NCBI GenBank assembly: GCA_003242675.1
Contig: QGVE01000121.1
Location: forward strand, 1 to 8,041
DNA from: Bacillota bacterium
GTDB taxonomy: Bacteria; Bacillota_E; Symbiobacteriia; Symbiobacteriales; Symbiobacteriaceae
Direction of reading: 5' to 3'
DNA length: 8,041 nt
Below the pieces are notes generated by a model. That model was not told where the DNA came from, made no database searches, and worked only from the letters and a program-made list of their open reading frames with translations. The first letter of the stretch is position 1; each line of letters begins with the position of its first letter. Position numbers and translations under genes: made by a program. Below, piece by piece: positions 1 to 5,398 of the stretch.

Positions 1-1752
1 GTCTCCGTGCCGGTCCTGATCATCGGCGGCGGGCCCGCCGGGCTCTCCGCCGCTGCGGAGCTGGGCGCGCTGGGCATCCGGGTCCTGCTGGTGGACGACA
101 AGCACCGGCTCGGCGGCAAGCTGGTCTTGCAGACCCACCGGTTCTTCGGCTCGGTGGAGGCGGTCTGGGCCGGCCACCGCGGCATCGACATCGCCGAGAT
201 TCTGGCGGAGCGGATCCGCGCCCTGCCTTCGGTGGAGGTGTGGCTGGAGAGCACGGCTCTGGCCGTCTTCCGGGACGGCAAGGTGGGGGTGCTGAAGGGG
301 GACGAGTACGTCCTGGTCCGCCCCGATGCGCTGCTGGTCGCCACCGGCGCCCGGGAGCGGAGCCTGGTCTTCCCGGGCAACACCCTGCCCGGCGTCTATG
401 GCGCCGGCGCCTTCCAGACTCTGGTGAACCGTGATTTGGTGCGCGCCGCACGGCGGCTGTTCATCATCGGCGGCGGGAACGTCGGCCTCATCGCCGGGTA
501 CCACGCCCTGCAGGCCGGCATCGCCGTCGTGGGGCTCGCCGAGGCCGCGCCCACCTGCGGCGGGTACAAGGTGCACCGGGACAAGCTGGCCCGCCTCGGG
601 GTCCCGATCTACACCAGCCACTCGATCGTGCGGGCCGACGGGCGCGGGGAGGTGGAGTCGGTCACGATCGCCCGGGTCGACAAGGACTTCCGGCCGATAC
701 CGGGGACCGAGCGCACCTTCGCCTGCGACACGGTGCTGATCGCCGTCGGCCTCGACCCGGTAAACGAGCTTTACCGTCGGGCCCGGGAGTTCGGCATGCG
801 GGCCTTCGTCGCCGGCGACGCGGAGGAGATCGCGGAGGCCTCGGCGGCCATCTACGGCGGCCGCATCGCCGGGCGGGAGATCGCCCGGGCCCTGGGCTAT
901 CCGGTGGACGAGGTCCCGGAGGAGTGGCGGGAGACCCAGCGGGTGCTGAAGAGCCGGCCCGGCGCCGTGGCCCCGGAGCAGATCCCCGACCGCGAGGAGG
1001 GCGTCTTCCCCGTCTTCCACTGCACCCAGGAGATCCCGTGCAACCCGTGCTCGCACGCCTGCCGCTTCGGGCTGATCCAGATCGACCCGCGCGACATCCG
1101 GCGCACCCCCCGCTTTGTGCCGCAGAACGAGCGGGGGCGGCGCTGCGGCGGCTGCGCGCGCTGCGTCGTGAACTGCCCGGGCCTTGCCATCACCCTCGTG
1201 GACTACCGGCGCGACCCCTACTTTCCCACCGTCACCGTGCCCTTCGAGTTCCTGAAGGACACGATCCGGGTCGGCGACGTGGTCACGGTGCTGGACACGG
1301 AAGGCCACGAGCTGGGCGAGGCGCCGGTGGAGGGGCTGACCGCCCCGGAGGGCAGCGACCGGACGCTGCTGGTGCGGATCCGGGCGCCGAAGCACATCGC
1401 CCGGCGCATCGCCGGCATCCGGGTCCAGCCGCCGGCCGTCGGGGCGCCCCTGGAGCAGTACGTGCCGCAGATGGACGACGCCGCGATCCTCTGCCGGTGC
1501 AACCGGGTCACGGCGGGCGAGGTGCGGCAGCTGATCCGGCAGGGCTACCGGGACGTGAACCAGATCAAGGCCGTCACCGGCGCCGGGATGGGCGCCTGCG
1601 GCGGCAAGACCTGCTTCTCGCTGATCCAGCAGCTCTTCCGGGAGGAGGGCGTGGCGCCGGACGAGGTGGTGCCCTCCACCCCACGGCCGCTGTTTGTCGA
1701 AGTCGAGCTGGCCCGGTTCGCCGGGGTGCGGGAGGGGGATGGCGATGCGTAA
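1..1752 (+). CDS. FAD-dependent oxidoreductase, alpha (HcnB/SoxA-like) subunit with iron-sulfur domains, 5' end possibly cut
   Basis: Probably the large subunit of a multi-subunit amine or amino-acid dehydrogenase/oxidase (sarcosine oxidase alpha, hydrogen cyanide synthase HcnB, opine or D-hydroxyproline dehydrogenase type), carrying electrons away from the catalytic beta subunit. Numbering from the GTG at 7, a Rossmann FAD motif GGGPAG lies at residues 7-12 and a second dinucleotide motif GGGNVG at 155-160. A ferredoxin-like segment has Cys339, 345, 348, 352 and then CxxCxxCxxxCP at Cys380, 383, 386, 390, enough for one or two [4Fe-4S] clusters. The C-terminal part has the BFD-like [2Fe-2S] pattern CRC (496, 498) plus C-x4-C (531, 536). 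The frame is open to base 1 and the FAD strand starts at residue 2 of the GTG start, so the true start may lie upstream. The stop overlaps the next gene by 8 nt, implying translational coupling. The family is fairly sure; the substrate is not. Confidence 0.88.
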   Translation, partial: VSVPVLIIGGGPAGLSAAAELGALGIRVLLVDDKHRLGGKLVLQTHRFFGSVEAVWAGHRGIDIAEILAERIRALPSVEVWLESTALAVFRDGKVGVLKGDEYVLVRPDALLVATGARERSLVFPGNTLPGVYGAGAFQTLVNRDLVRAARRLFIIGGGNVGLIAGYHALQAGIAVVGLAEAAPTCGGYKVHRDKLARLGVPIYTSHSIVRADGRGEVESVTIARVDKDFRPIPGTERTFACDTVLIAVGLDPVNELYRRAREFGMRAFVAGDAEEIAEASAAIYGGRIAGREIARALGYPVDEVPEEWRETQRVLKSRPGAVAPEQIPDREEGVFPVFHCTQEIPCNPCSHACRFGLIQIDPRDIRRTPRFVPQNERGRRCGGCARCVVNCPGLAITLVDYRRDPYFPTVTVPFEFLKDTIRVGDVVTVLDTEGHELGEAPVEGLTAPEGSDRTLLVRIRAPKHIARRIAGIRVQPPAVGAPLEQYVPQMDDAAILCRCNRVTAGEVRQLIRQGYRDVNQIKAVTGAGMGACGGKTCFSLIQQLFREEGVAPDEVVPSTPRPLFVEVELARFAGVREGDGDA

Positions 1753-2899
1753 GTCCTACGATGTGATCATCCTGGGCGCCGGGAGCGTCGGCACGCCCGC
1801 GGCCTGGGCGATGGCCCGGCAGGGGCTCCGGGTCTTGGTGATCGACCCGGCCCCCAGCCCCGGGCAGGGGTCCAACAAGGCGGCGATCGGCGGCATCCGG
1901 GCGACGCACTCCGACCCGGCCAAGATCCGGCTCTGCCAGCGCAGCCTGGAGATCTTCGCGACCTGGGAGGCGGAGTACGGCCAGGACATCGGCTGGCAGC
2001 AGGGCGGCTACGTGTTCGTGGCCTACACGCCCCGGGAGGAGCAGATCCTGAAGGGGCTCCTGGAGACGCAGAAGTCCTACGGGCTCCACATCGACTGGTA
2101 CGACCGGGACGACCTGCTGGAGATCGTCCCCGACCTGCGGCGCGACGGGCTGATCGGCGGCACGTTCTCGCCGGAGGACGGATCGGCCTCGCCGCTCCTG
2201 GCCATCCACGCCTTCTGGCGGGAGGCGCTGCGCCACGGCGCAGAGTTCCGCTTCCGGGAGCGGCCGGTGGCGATCCTGCAGGCCGGGGGCCGCGTGACCG
2301 GGGTTCGGACGGACGCCGGCGAGTACGGCGCGCCGGTGGTGGTCAACGCGGCCGGCGCCTGGGCGCAGCAGGTCGCCCGCCTGGCGGGGGCCGACGTGCC
2401 GGTGAAGCCCGACCTGCACGAGGCGGCGATCACCGAGCCGGTGGCGCCGTTCCTCCGGCCGATGGTCGTGGACATCCGGCCCGGCCCGGGCTCGGCCAAT
2501 GTCTACTTCTACCAGCACAAGAGCGGCCAGGTGATCTTTTGCATCACCCCGGCCCCGCCCATCTGGGGCGACGACCGGGGCGAGACCAGCACCTTCCTGC
2601 CGCTGGTGGCGCCGCGGCTGATCGACCTGATGCCGCGCCTCGCCTCCCTGCGGGTGCGCCGCACCTGGCGCGGCATGTACCCGATGACGCCGGACGGCTC
2701 GCCCATCGTGGACTGGGCGCCGGAGGTGGAGGGGCTGCTCCACGCCGTGGGCATGTGCGGGCAGGGCTTCATGCTCGGCCCCGGCGTGGGCGAGCTGCTG
2801 GCGCGCATGGTGACCGGGAACCTGAGCGTGGAGGACGCGGAGGTGCTCCGGGCCCTGGCCTTGAAGCGCGCGTTCACGACGGAGGAGGCGCTGAAGTAG
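1745..2899 (+). CDS. FAD-dependent oxidoreductase, DAO family (sarcosine oxidase beta/HcnC-like subunit)
   Basis: A 384-residue flavoprotein of the D-amino-acid oxidase/glycine oxidase superfamily, likely the catalytic subunit that oxidises a secondary amine or imino acid and passes electrons to the preceding subunit. The N-terminus shows the FAD-binding GAGSVG at residues 11-16, followed by the conserved GGIRATHS at 49-56, the position where beta subunits of heterotetrameric sarcosine oxidases and proline dehydrogenases have GGIR-type sequence. The C-terminal part has TPDGSPIVDW and then GMCGQGFMLGPGVGELLA, the usual FAD-proximal end of this family. The ATG at 1745 is preferred because GGAGG at 1731-1735 stands 9 nt before it; the in-frame ATG at 1739 is only 3 nt from that site. 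It overlaps the alpha subunit gene by 8 nt. Sarcosine, glycine, proline and hydroxyproline are all possible substrates. Confidence 0.9.
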   Translation: MRKSYDVIILGAGSVGTPAAWAMARQGLRVLVIDPAPSPGQGSNKAAIGGIRATHSDPAKIRLCQRSLEIFATWEAEYGQDIGWQQGGYVFVAYTPREEQILKGLLETQKSYGLHIDWYDRDDLLEIVPDLRRDGLIGGTFSPEDGSASPLLAIHAFWREALRHGAEFRFRERPVAILQAGGRVTGVRTDAGEYGAPVVVNAAGAWAQQVARLAGADVPVKPDLHEAAITEPVAPFLRPMVVDIRPGPGSANVYFYQHKSGQVIFCITPAPPIWGDDRGETSTFLPLVAPRLIDLMPRLASLRVRRTWRGMYPMTPDGSPIVDWAPEVEGLLHAVGMCGQGFMLGPGVGELLARMVTGNLSVEDAEVLRALALKRAFTTEEALK

Positions 2900-2997
2900 G
2901 CGGGGGCGCCCTGTGCGCTCCGGATGCGGCGGACCAGGCAGGGCTTCCGGGTGCAGCCGGTGCGGTTCGGGGGTTCCGGACGGAGCGAGTCTGGTTC

Positions 2998-3033
2998 GGG
3001 GGGCTCCGGGGGCCAGGCGGGAGCCCCCCTTGA
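2998..3033 (+). terminator. GC-rich hairpin after the oxidoreductase pair
   Basis: GGGGGGCTCC at 2998-3007 pairs perfectly with GGAGCCCCCC at 3020-3029 around a 12-nt loop, and is followed by TTGACGTTGT, a weakly T-rich stretch. It sits about 100 nt past the beta subunit stop, so a transcription terminator for the two-gene unit is the natural reading. The lack of a true T run keeps this tentative. The rest of the 2900-3150 gap is G-rich with no convincing gene. Confidence 0.55.
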
Positions 3034-3150
3034 CGTTGTCCGCGCGCCTGCCTCTGCGCGCGGTGCCGGGCCGACCGGGCGGGGTGAACCTTCGTCCATC
3101 CCAGACGCGTCTCATGGGCGGAGACACGACGCAGGGGAGGGGTTCTACAG

Positions 3151-3546
3151 GTGTTCCCAGCTCATCCCTTCGGACCTCCCTTTGGCGGAGGGATGTTCCG
3201 GTTATTCGATGTGTTGTTCGTCATAGTGCCGATCCTCGTGATCGGCGGTTTTGTGTTCGTCTTCGGCTCCATGATCTACACGGCGGTGAGCAACAGCCAG
3301 AAGCCCCTCCTCACCCGGCGGGCGCGGGTGGTCGCGAAGCGCATGCACCATTCCGCACACCATCATCACCACGGGGACCACCACCACCTCTCGCACCACA
3401 CCGCATATTACGTCACCTTCGAGTTCGAGGACGGCAGCCGCGAGGAGTTCTCGGTGCGGGGCGACCAGTACGGCCAGCTGGTCGAAGGGGACGTGGGCAC
3501 CCTGCAGTCGCAGGGGACCTGGTTCAAGGGGTTCTACCGGGATTAG
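3151..3546 (+). CDS. DUF2500 family membrane-anchored protein with histidine cluster
   Basis: A 131-residue protein of unknown function. Residues about 18-46 form one hydrophobic membrane segment after a short Gly/Pro/Phe-rich leader. The rest looks like a small soluble domain: RARVVAKR near 57-64, a linker with 12 histidines among residues 66-83, then YYVTFEFEDGSREEFSV and YGQLVEGDVGTLQSQGTWFKGF, which match the DUF2500 pattern as I know it. The GTG at 3151 is chosen because GGGGAGG at 3134-3140 lies 10 nt upstream. An ATG at 3193 would start right at the membrane segment, but its purine-rich sequence abuts the start codon. It appears to be a single-gene unit between two hairpins. The histidines could bind a metal such as Ni, Zn or Cu, but similar His-rich linkers occur in other Firmicute members, so function remains unassigned. 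Confidence 0.85.
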   Translation: MFPAHPFGPPFGGGMFRLFDVLFVIVPILVIGGFVFVFGSMIYTAVSNSQKPLLTRRARVVAKRMHHSAHHHHHGDHHHLSHHTAYYVTFEFEDGSREEFSVRGDQYGQLVEGDVGTLQSQGTWFKGFYRD

Positions 3547-3548
3547 GG

Positions 3549-3587
3549 GCAGCGCCCCCGGGAAAGCGCTTCCACCCGGGGCGCTGC
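3549..3587 (+). terminator. Stem-loop directly after the DUF2500 gene
   Basis: The sequence at 3549-3562 pairs with 3575-3587 as a 13-bp stem (GCAGCGCCCC..GGG with CCCGGGGCGCTGC) with one bulged C. The loop of about 12 nt itself holds AAGCGCTT. It begins 3 nt after the TAG stop. No T tract follows (only GTCGGTTTGG), so it may be an intrinsic terminator of the T-poor type or an mRNA 3' stabilising hairpin. Confidence 0.5.
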
Positions 3588-3601
3588 GTCGGTTTGGAGA
3601 G

Positions 3602-3619
3602 TACCCGTCGGGCCGGGTA
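3602..3619. promoter_or_regulatory. Inverted repeat in the pxpA leader
   Basis: TACCCG (3602-3607) and CGGGTA (3614-3619) are a perfect 6-bp inverted repeat around TCGGGC, about 55 nt before the pxpA start. A further short hairpin (CCGGG/CCCGG at 3640-3653) lies between it and the ribosome binding site. It could be an operator or leader RNA structure. I saw no clear -35/-10 pair here and no match to a riboswitch class I know, so this is weak. Confidence 0.25.
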
Positions 3620-3673
3620 AGGCGAAAACGACCCCAGGCCCGGGCGGACCCGGCGGTCGGGGAGGACGAAGGC

Positions 3674-4477
3674 GTGGGGAGGCAGGGCGGAGTGAGCGCA
3701 CAGCATGGTGTGGTCAGGCAGATCGATCTGAACTGCGACATGGGGGAGTCTTTCGGCGTGTACCGGATCGGGGCGGACGAGGAGGTCATGCCCCTGATCA
3801 CGTCGGCCAGCATCGCCTGTGGCTTCCACGGGGGCGACCCGCAGGTGATGCGGCGCACCGTGCGGCTGGCCCGGGAGCACGGCGTCGCCGTGGGCGCGCA
3901 CCCCGGGTACCGCGATCTGGCGGGCTTCGGCCGGCGGCCCGTCCAGTGCAGCCCTGATGAGGTATACGCGGACGTGCTGTACCAGATCGGCGCACTGTAC
4001 GCCTTCTGCCGGGCCGAGGGGGTGGCCCTGCGCCACGTGAAGCCGCACGGGGCCCTGTACAATACCGCTGCTGTCGACCCCGCAACGGCCGAGGCCATCG
4101 CCCGGGCGGTGGCGGACTTCGATCCTTCCCTGGCGCTCTACGCCCCGCCGGGATCGGCCCTGGAGCGGGCCGGTCGGGCCGCCGGGCTGCGGGTCGTCCG
4201 GGAAGCCTTCGCGGACCGGGGTTACGCGGCGGACGGGACGCTGCTGCCGCGGTCGCACCCGGGGGCGGTGCTCCACGACCCGGAGCGTGCCGCCGCCCAG
4301 GCGCGCCAGATCGCCTGTGCCGGCACGGTCACGGCGAGCACGGAGGAGGCCGTCGCCCTGCCCGCCGAGACGCTCTGCGTGCACGGGGATCATCCGAACG
4401 TGGTCTCCGTGCTGCGCCGGATCCGGGAGGAACTGGCGGCGGCCGGCGTCACCGTGGCTGCGCCCTGTGTGGTGTGA
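3674..4477 (+). CDS. pxpA: 5-oxoprolinase subunit PxpA (LamB/YcsF family)
   Basis: With PxpB and PxpC, PxpA forms the ATP-dependent cytoplasmic 5-oxoprolinase that opens 5-oxoproline (pyroglutamate) to glutamate. The family signatures are all present: IDLNCDMGESFG at residues 17-28, ACGFHGGDP at 48-56, GAHPGYRDLAGFGRR, HVKPHGALYN at 121-130, a central EAFADRGYAADGTLLPR and CVHGDHPNVV near 236-245. At 267 residues it is slightly longer than the usual 250 or so because of its N-terminus. Three in-frame GTG starts exist (3674, 3692, 3710). GGAGG sites stand 8 nt before 3674 (3661-3665) and 9 nt before 3692 (3678-3682), so the first two are equally well supported and the protein may be 261 residues. 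No pxpB or pxpC follows: the next 336 nt are noncoding. The stop codon lies inside the first unit of a tandem repeat. Confidence 0.92.
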   Translation: MGRQGGVSAQHGVVRQIDLNCDMGESFGVYRIGADEEVMPLITSASIACGFHGGDPQVMRRTVRLAREHGVAVGAHPGYRDLAGFGRRPVQCSPDEVYADVLYQIGALYAFCRAEGVALRHVKPHGALYNTAAVDPATAEAIARAVADFDPSLALYAPPGSALERAGRAAGLRVVREAFADRGYAADGTLLPRSHPGAVLHDPERAAAQARQIACAGTVTASTEEAVALPAETLCVHGDHPNVVSVLRRIREELAAAGVTVAAPCVV

Positions 4478-4730
4478 GCAGGAAAGGGCCGCTACGTCGG
4501 TGAATGTGCCCCGTGCGGCATGGGTTGGAGGAGGCCGCGGGGTCGGCAGCGGAACCCCATGCGGCGTGAGCCTCCAGCGGCTGCTGCGTCGGTGAACGCG
4601 CACAAGGCGGCATGAGCTGGAGGCGGCCGCCGTGCCGGCAGGGGACGCCATGCGGCGTGAGCCCGCCGCGGCTTCTGCGCCGGCAGATGTGCCTCACGGG
4701 CGGTTCGTGCGCGCACGGTGACCTTTGTCA
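4474..4730. repeat. Degenerate tandem repeat, period 91-92 nt, about 2.7 copies
   Basis: The string GTGAGC recurs at 4474, 4566 and 4657 (spacings 92 and 91), each time followed by alignable sequence. Copies 1 and 2 share CGTCGGTGAA, then GCGGCATG and TGGAGG, and both lead into CCATGCGGCGTGAGC; copy 3 is shorter and more diverged (GCGCCGGCAGATGTGCC). The period is not a multiple of 3, so a coding repeat is unlikely. Copy 2 can form a 9-bp stem (GCCTCCAGC at 4570-4578 with GCTGGAGGC at 4616-4624) enclosing a small GCGT/ACGC hairpin; copy 1 does not keep that stem. The first copy begins at the pxpA stop codon. This fills most of the 4478-4813 gap, where I see no convincing gene on either strand. 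Confidence 0.65.
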
Positions 4731-4732
4731 CC
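4717..4732. promoter_or_regulatory. Crp/Fnr-like palindrome upstream of the NifX-like gene
   Basis: GGTGACCTTTGTCACC is a perfect 6-bp inverted repeat with a 4-nt centre and contains GTGA-N6-TCAC, the core of Crp-type sites. A candidate -10 element TAAGAT (4755-4760) would place the palindrome near -42, the spacing of a class II activator site. TTGTCA, resembling a -35 element, also lies inside it at 4725-4730. The palindrome is directly visible; the regulator family is inferred, and no regulator gene is in the window. Confidence 0.45.
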
Positions 4733-4742
4733 ACCGGGCGGA

Positions 4743-4797
4743 CAGACTATCGGATAAGATTGCCTGGGATTCGCCGTCGCACCGGCCAGACTATCGG
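4743..4797 (+). repeat. Spaced direct repeat CAGACTATCGG
   Basis: Identical 11-mers CAGACTATCGG occur at 4743-4753 and 4787-4797, 44 nt apart, close to four turns of DNA. The second copy runs into the ribosome binding site of the next gene. They could be binding sites for a protein touching the same DNA face, or a remnant of duplication. Confidence 0.5.
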
Positions 4798-4813
4798 TGA
4801 GGAGGACAAGTCG

Positions 4814-5164
4814 ATGCGCATCGCCATCCCACTGGCTGACGGACACGTGGCCCCGCACGTGGGCCACTGCAAGAGCTATCTGATCGCCGACGTGGAGGAC
4901 GGAAAGGTCGTTGCTACTTGCGAAGTGGCCAACCCGGGCCACGGCCCCGGCGGCCCGCCGCCCCTCTTCCTCGCCAACCAGGGCGTGAACCTGGTTCTGG
5001 CGTGGGGCATACCCCAGCATGCGCGCGATATGTTCCGCCGCCTTGGCCTGGATTTCGTCGTCGGCTGCACAGGCGAGGCCAGCCAGGTTCTGCAGGACTA
5101 CCTGGCGGGCACCCTGAAGCTGACGGATGAAGGGCTCGAGGGAGACGGCAGCTGCTGCCACTGA
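4814..5164 (+). CDS. NifX/NifB-type dinitrogenase iron-molybdenum cofactor family protein
   Basis: A 116-residue stand-alone protein of the family that includes NifX, NafY and the NifB C-terminal domain, thought to bind iron-sulfur or iron-molybdenum clusters in the cytoplasm. Visible features are the opening MRIAIPLADG, a VGHCKSYLIADVEDGKVV strand region (NifX-like proteins have HFGR...V-EDG here), GHGPGGPPPLFLANQGVNLVLAWGIPQHA in the middle, and a C-terminal CCH (114-116) that could be a metal ligand set. GAGGAGG at 4799-4805 stands 8 nt before the ATG, fixing the start. It appears to be a single gene, with a palindromic operator-like site upstream and a hairpin terminator after it. No nif genes are in view, and many members occur in organisms that do not fix nitrogen, so a role in general Fe-S or molybdenum handling is as likely as nitrogenase assembly. 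Confidence 0.85.
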   Translation: MRIAIPLADGHVAPHVGHCKSYLIADVEDGKVVATCEVANPGHGPGGPPPLFLANQGVNLVLAWGIPQHARDMFRRLGLDFVVGCTGEASQVLQDYLAGTLKLTDEGLEGDGSCCH

Positions 5165-5173
5165 AGTCACCCG

Positions 5174-5207
5174 GGCCCCCGCCGTCGCCGTCGGGACGGC
5201 GGGGGCC
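5174..5207 (+). terminator. Strong GC hairpin after the NifX-like gene
   Basis: GGCCCCCGCCGTC (5174-5186) and GACGGCGGGGGCC (5195-5207) form a perfect 13-bp stem with an 8-nt loop, starting 9 nt past the TGA stop. The following TCCTGCTGTGCGTTG is only mildly T-rich. Position and strength make it a likely rho-independent terminator separating this gene from the ABC operon. Confidence 0.75.
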
Positions 5208-5242
5208 TCCTGCTGTGCGTTGCCGGGCCGCGCCGGTAAGGG

Positions 5243-5262
5243 GCTGTCCGGATTTGGACAGC
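5243..5262. promoter_or_regulatory. Inverted repeat upstream of the ABC operon promoter
   Basis: GCTGTCC (5243-5249) and GGACAGC (5256-5262) are a perfect 7-bp inverted repeat around GGATTT. It ends 14 nt before the -35 element at 5277, with its centre near -60 relative to the predicted transcript start. That suits an upstream activator or a repressor operator. It has the size of a dimer-binding site; the regulator is unknown. Confidence 0.45.
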
Positions 5263-5276
5263 GCCTGGTCCCTTTG

Positions 5277-5305
5277 TTGACGCGGGTATGGCCTGTTGCT
5301 ACATT
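5277..5305 (+). promoter_or_regulatory. Sigma-A-type promoter of the ABC operon
   Basis: TTGACG (5277-5282) matches the -35 consensus at five of six positions. After a 17-nt spacer, TACATT (5300-5305) matches the -10 consensus at four of six and is preceded by TGC, an extended -10 TGn. A transcript would start near 5312, leaving an untranslated leader of about 87 nt before the ATG at 5399. Confidence 0.6.
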
Positions 5306-5345
5306 GGGTTGGGATTTCGGCTATGGCCATTTCCGGGACCCCAAG

Positions 5346-5369
5346 ATAGACCGCGTGAACATAGACCGC
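5346..5369 (+). repeat. Short direct repeat in the ABC operon leader
   Basis: ATAGACCGC occurs at 5346-5354 and again at 5361-5369, 15 nt apart, within the predicted untranslated leader and ending 14 nt before the ribosome binding site. It may be chance, a small duplication or a paired RNA/protein contact site. Confidence 0.3.
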
Positions 5370-5398
5370 ATGCGGCAGAGAATGGAGGACGACACCGG

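Noticed and set aside
924..1766. Long + strand frame overlapping the alpha subunit in another phase
   Set aside because: Its protein is Arg/Ala/Gly/Pro-rich with no recognisable motif, while the overlapping frame carries intact FAD and Fe-S motifs.
2964..3003. GGTTCGGGGG repeated 29 nt apart before the first hairpin
   Set aside because: Only about ten G-rich bases are identical, which is easy to get by chance in this composition; the second copy simply forms part of the hairpin stem.
3030..3058. TTGACG right after the first hairpin as a -35 element for the DUF2500 gene
   Set aside because: No acceptable -10 sequence occurs 15-19 nt downstream (the region is CGCGCG/CCTCTG-like).
1574..3127. 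Long - strand open frame opposite the oxidoreductase beta subunit
   Set aside because: It lies antisense to a clearly recognisable DAO-family gene and has low-complexity Arg/Pro/Gly composition; long antisense frames are expected at this GC content.
3081..3130. Possible T-box or other riboswitch before the DUF2500 gene (GGGTGAACC and a GTCTC/GAGAC hairpin)
   Set aside because: The conserved T-box core TGGNACCGCG is absent, the stem is only 5 bp and the downstream gene is not an aminoacyl-tRNA or amino-acid gene.
3594..3660. Glycine-riboswitch-like GGAGAG with GGCGAAAACG before pxpA
   Set aside because: The required matching CTCTC and the conserved GCCGAAGG / CAGGCAAA cores are missing, so only an inverted repeat is supported.
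4474..4730. CRISPR array
   Set aside because: The units are 91-92 nt, diverged along their length, and lack short identical repeats with unique spacers; no cas genes are present.
4492..4734. Open frames on the - strand across the repeat region that show recurring peptides such as LTPHGVP and AHAAW
   Set aside because: The recurrence comes from the 91-92 nt DNA repeat, whose period shifts frame between copies. The peptides are rich in Arg, Pro and Ala as expected from translated GC-rich noncoding DNA, and no ribosome binding site supports them.
5306..5398. TPP riboswitch in the leader of the THI5-like ABC operon
   Set aside because: Neither the CTGAGA nor the ACCTGAT...GGATAATGCCAGCG core is present.
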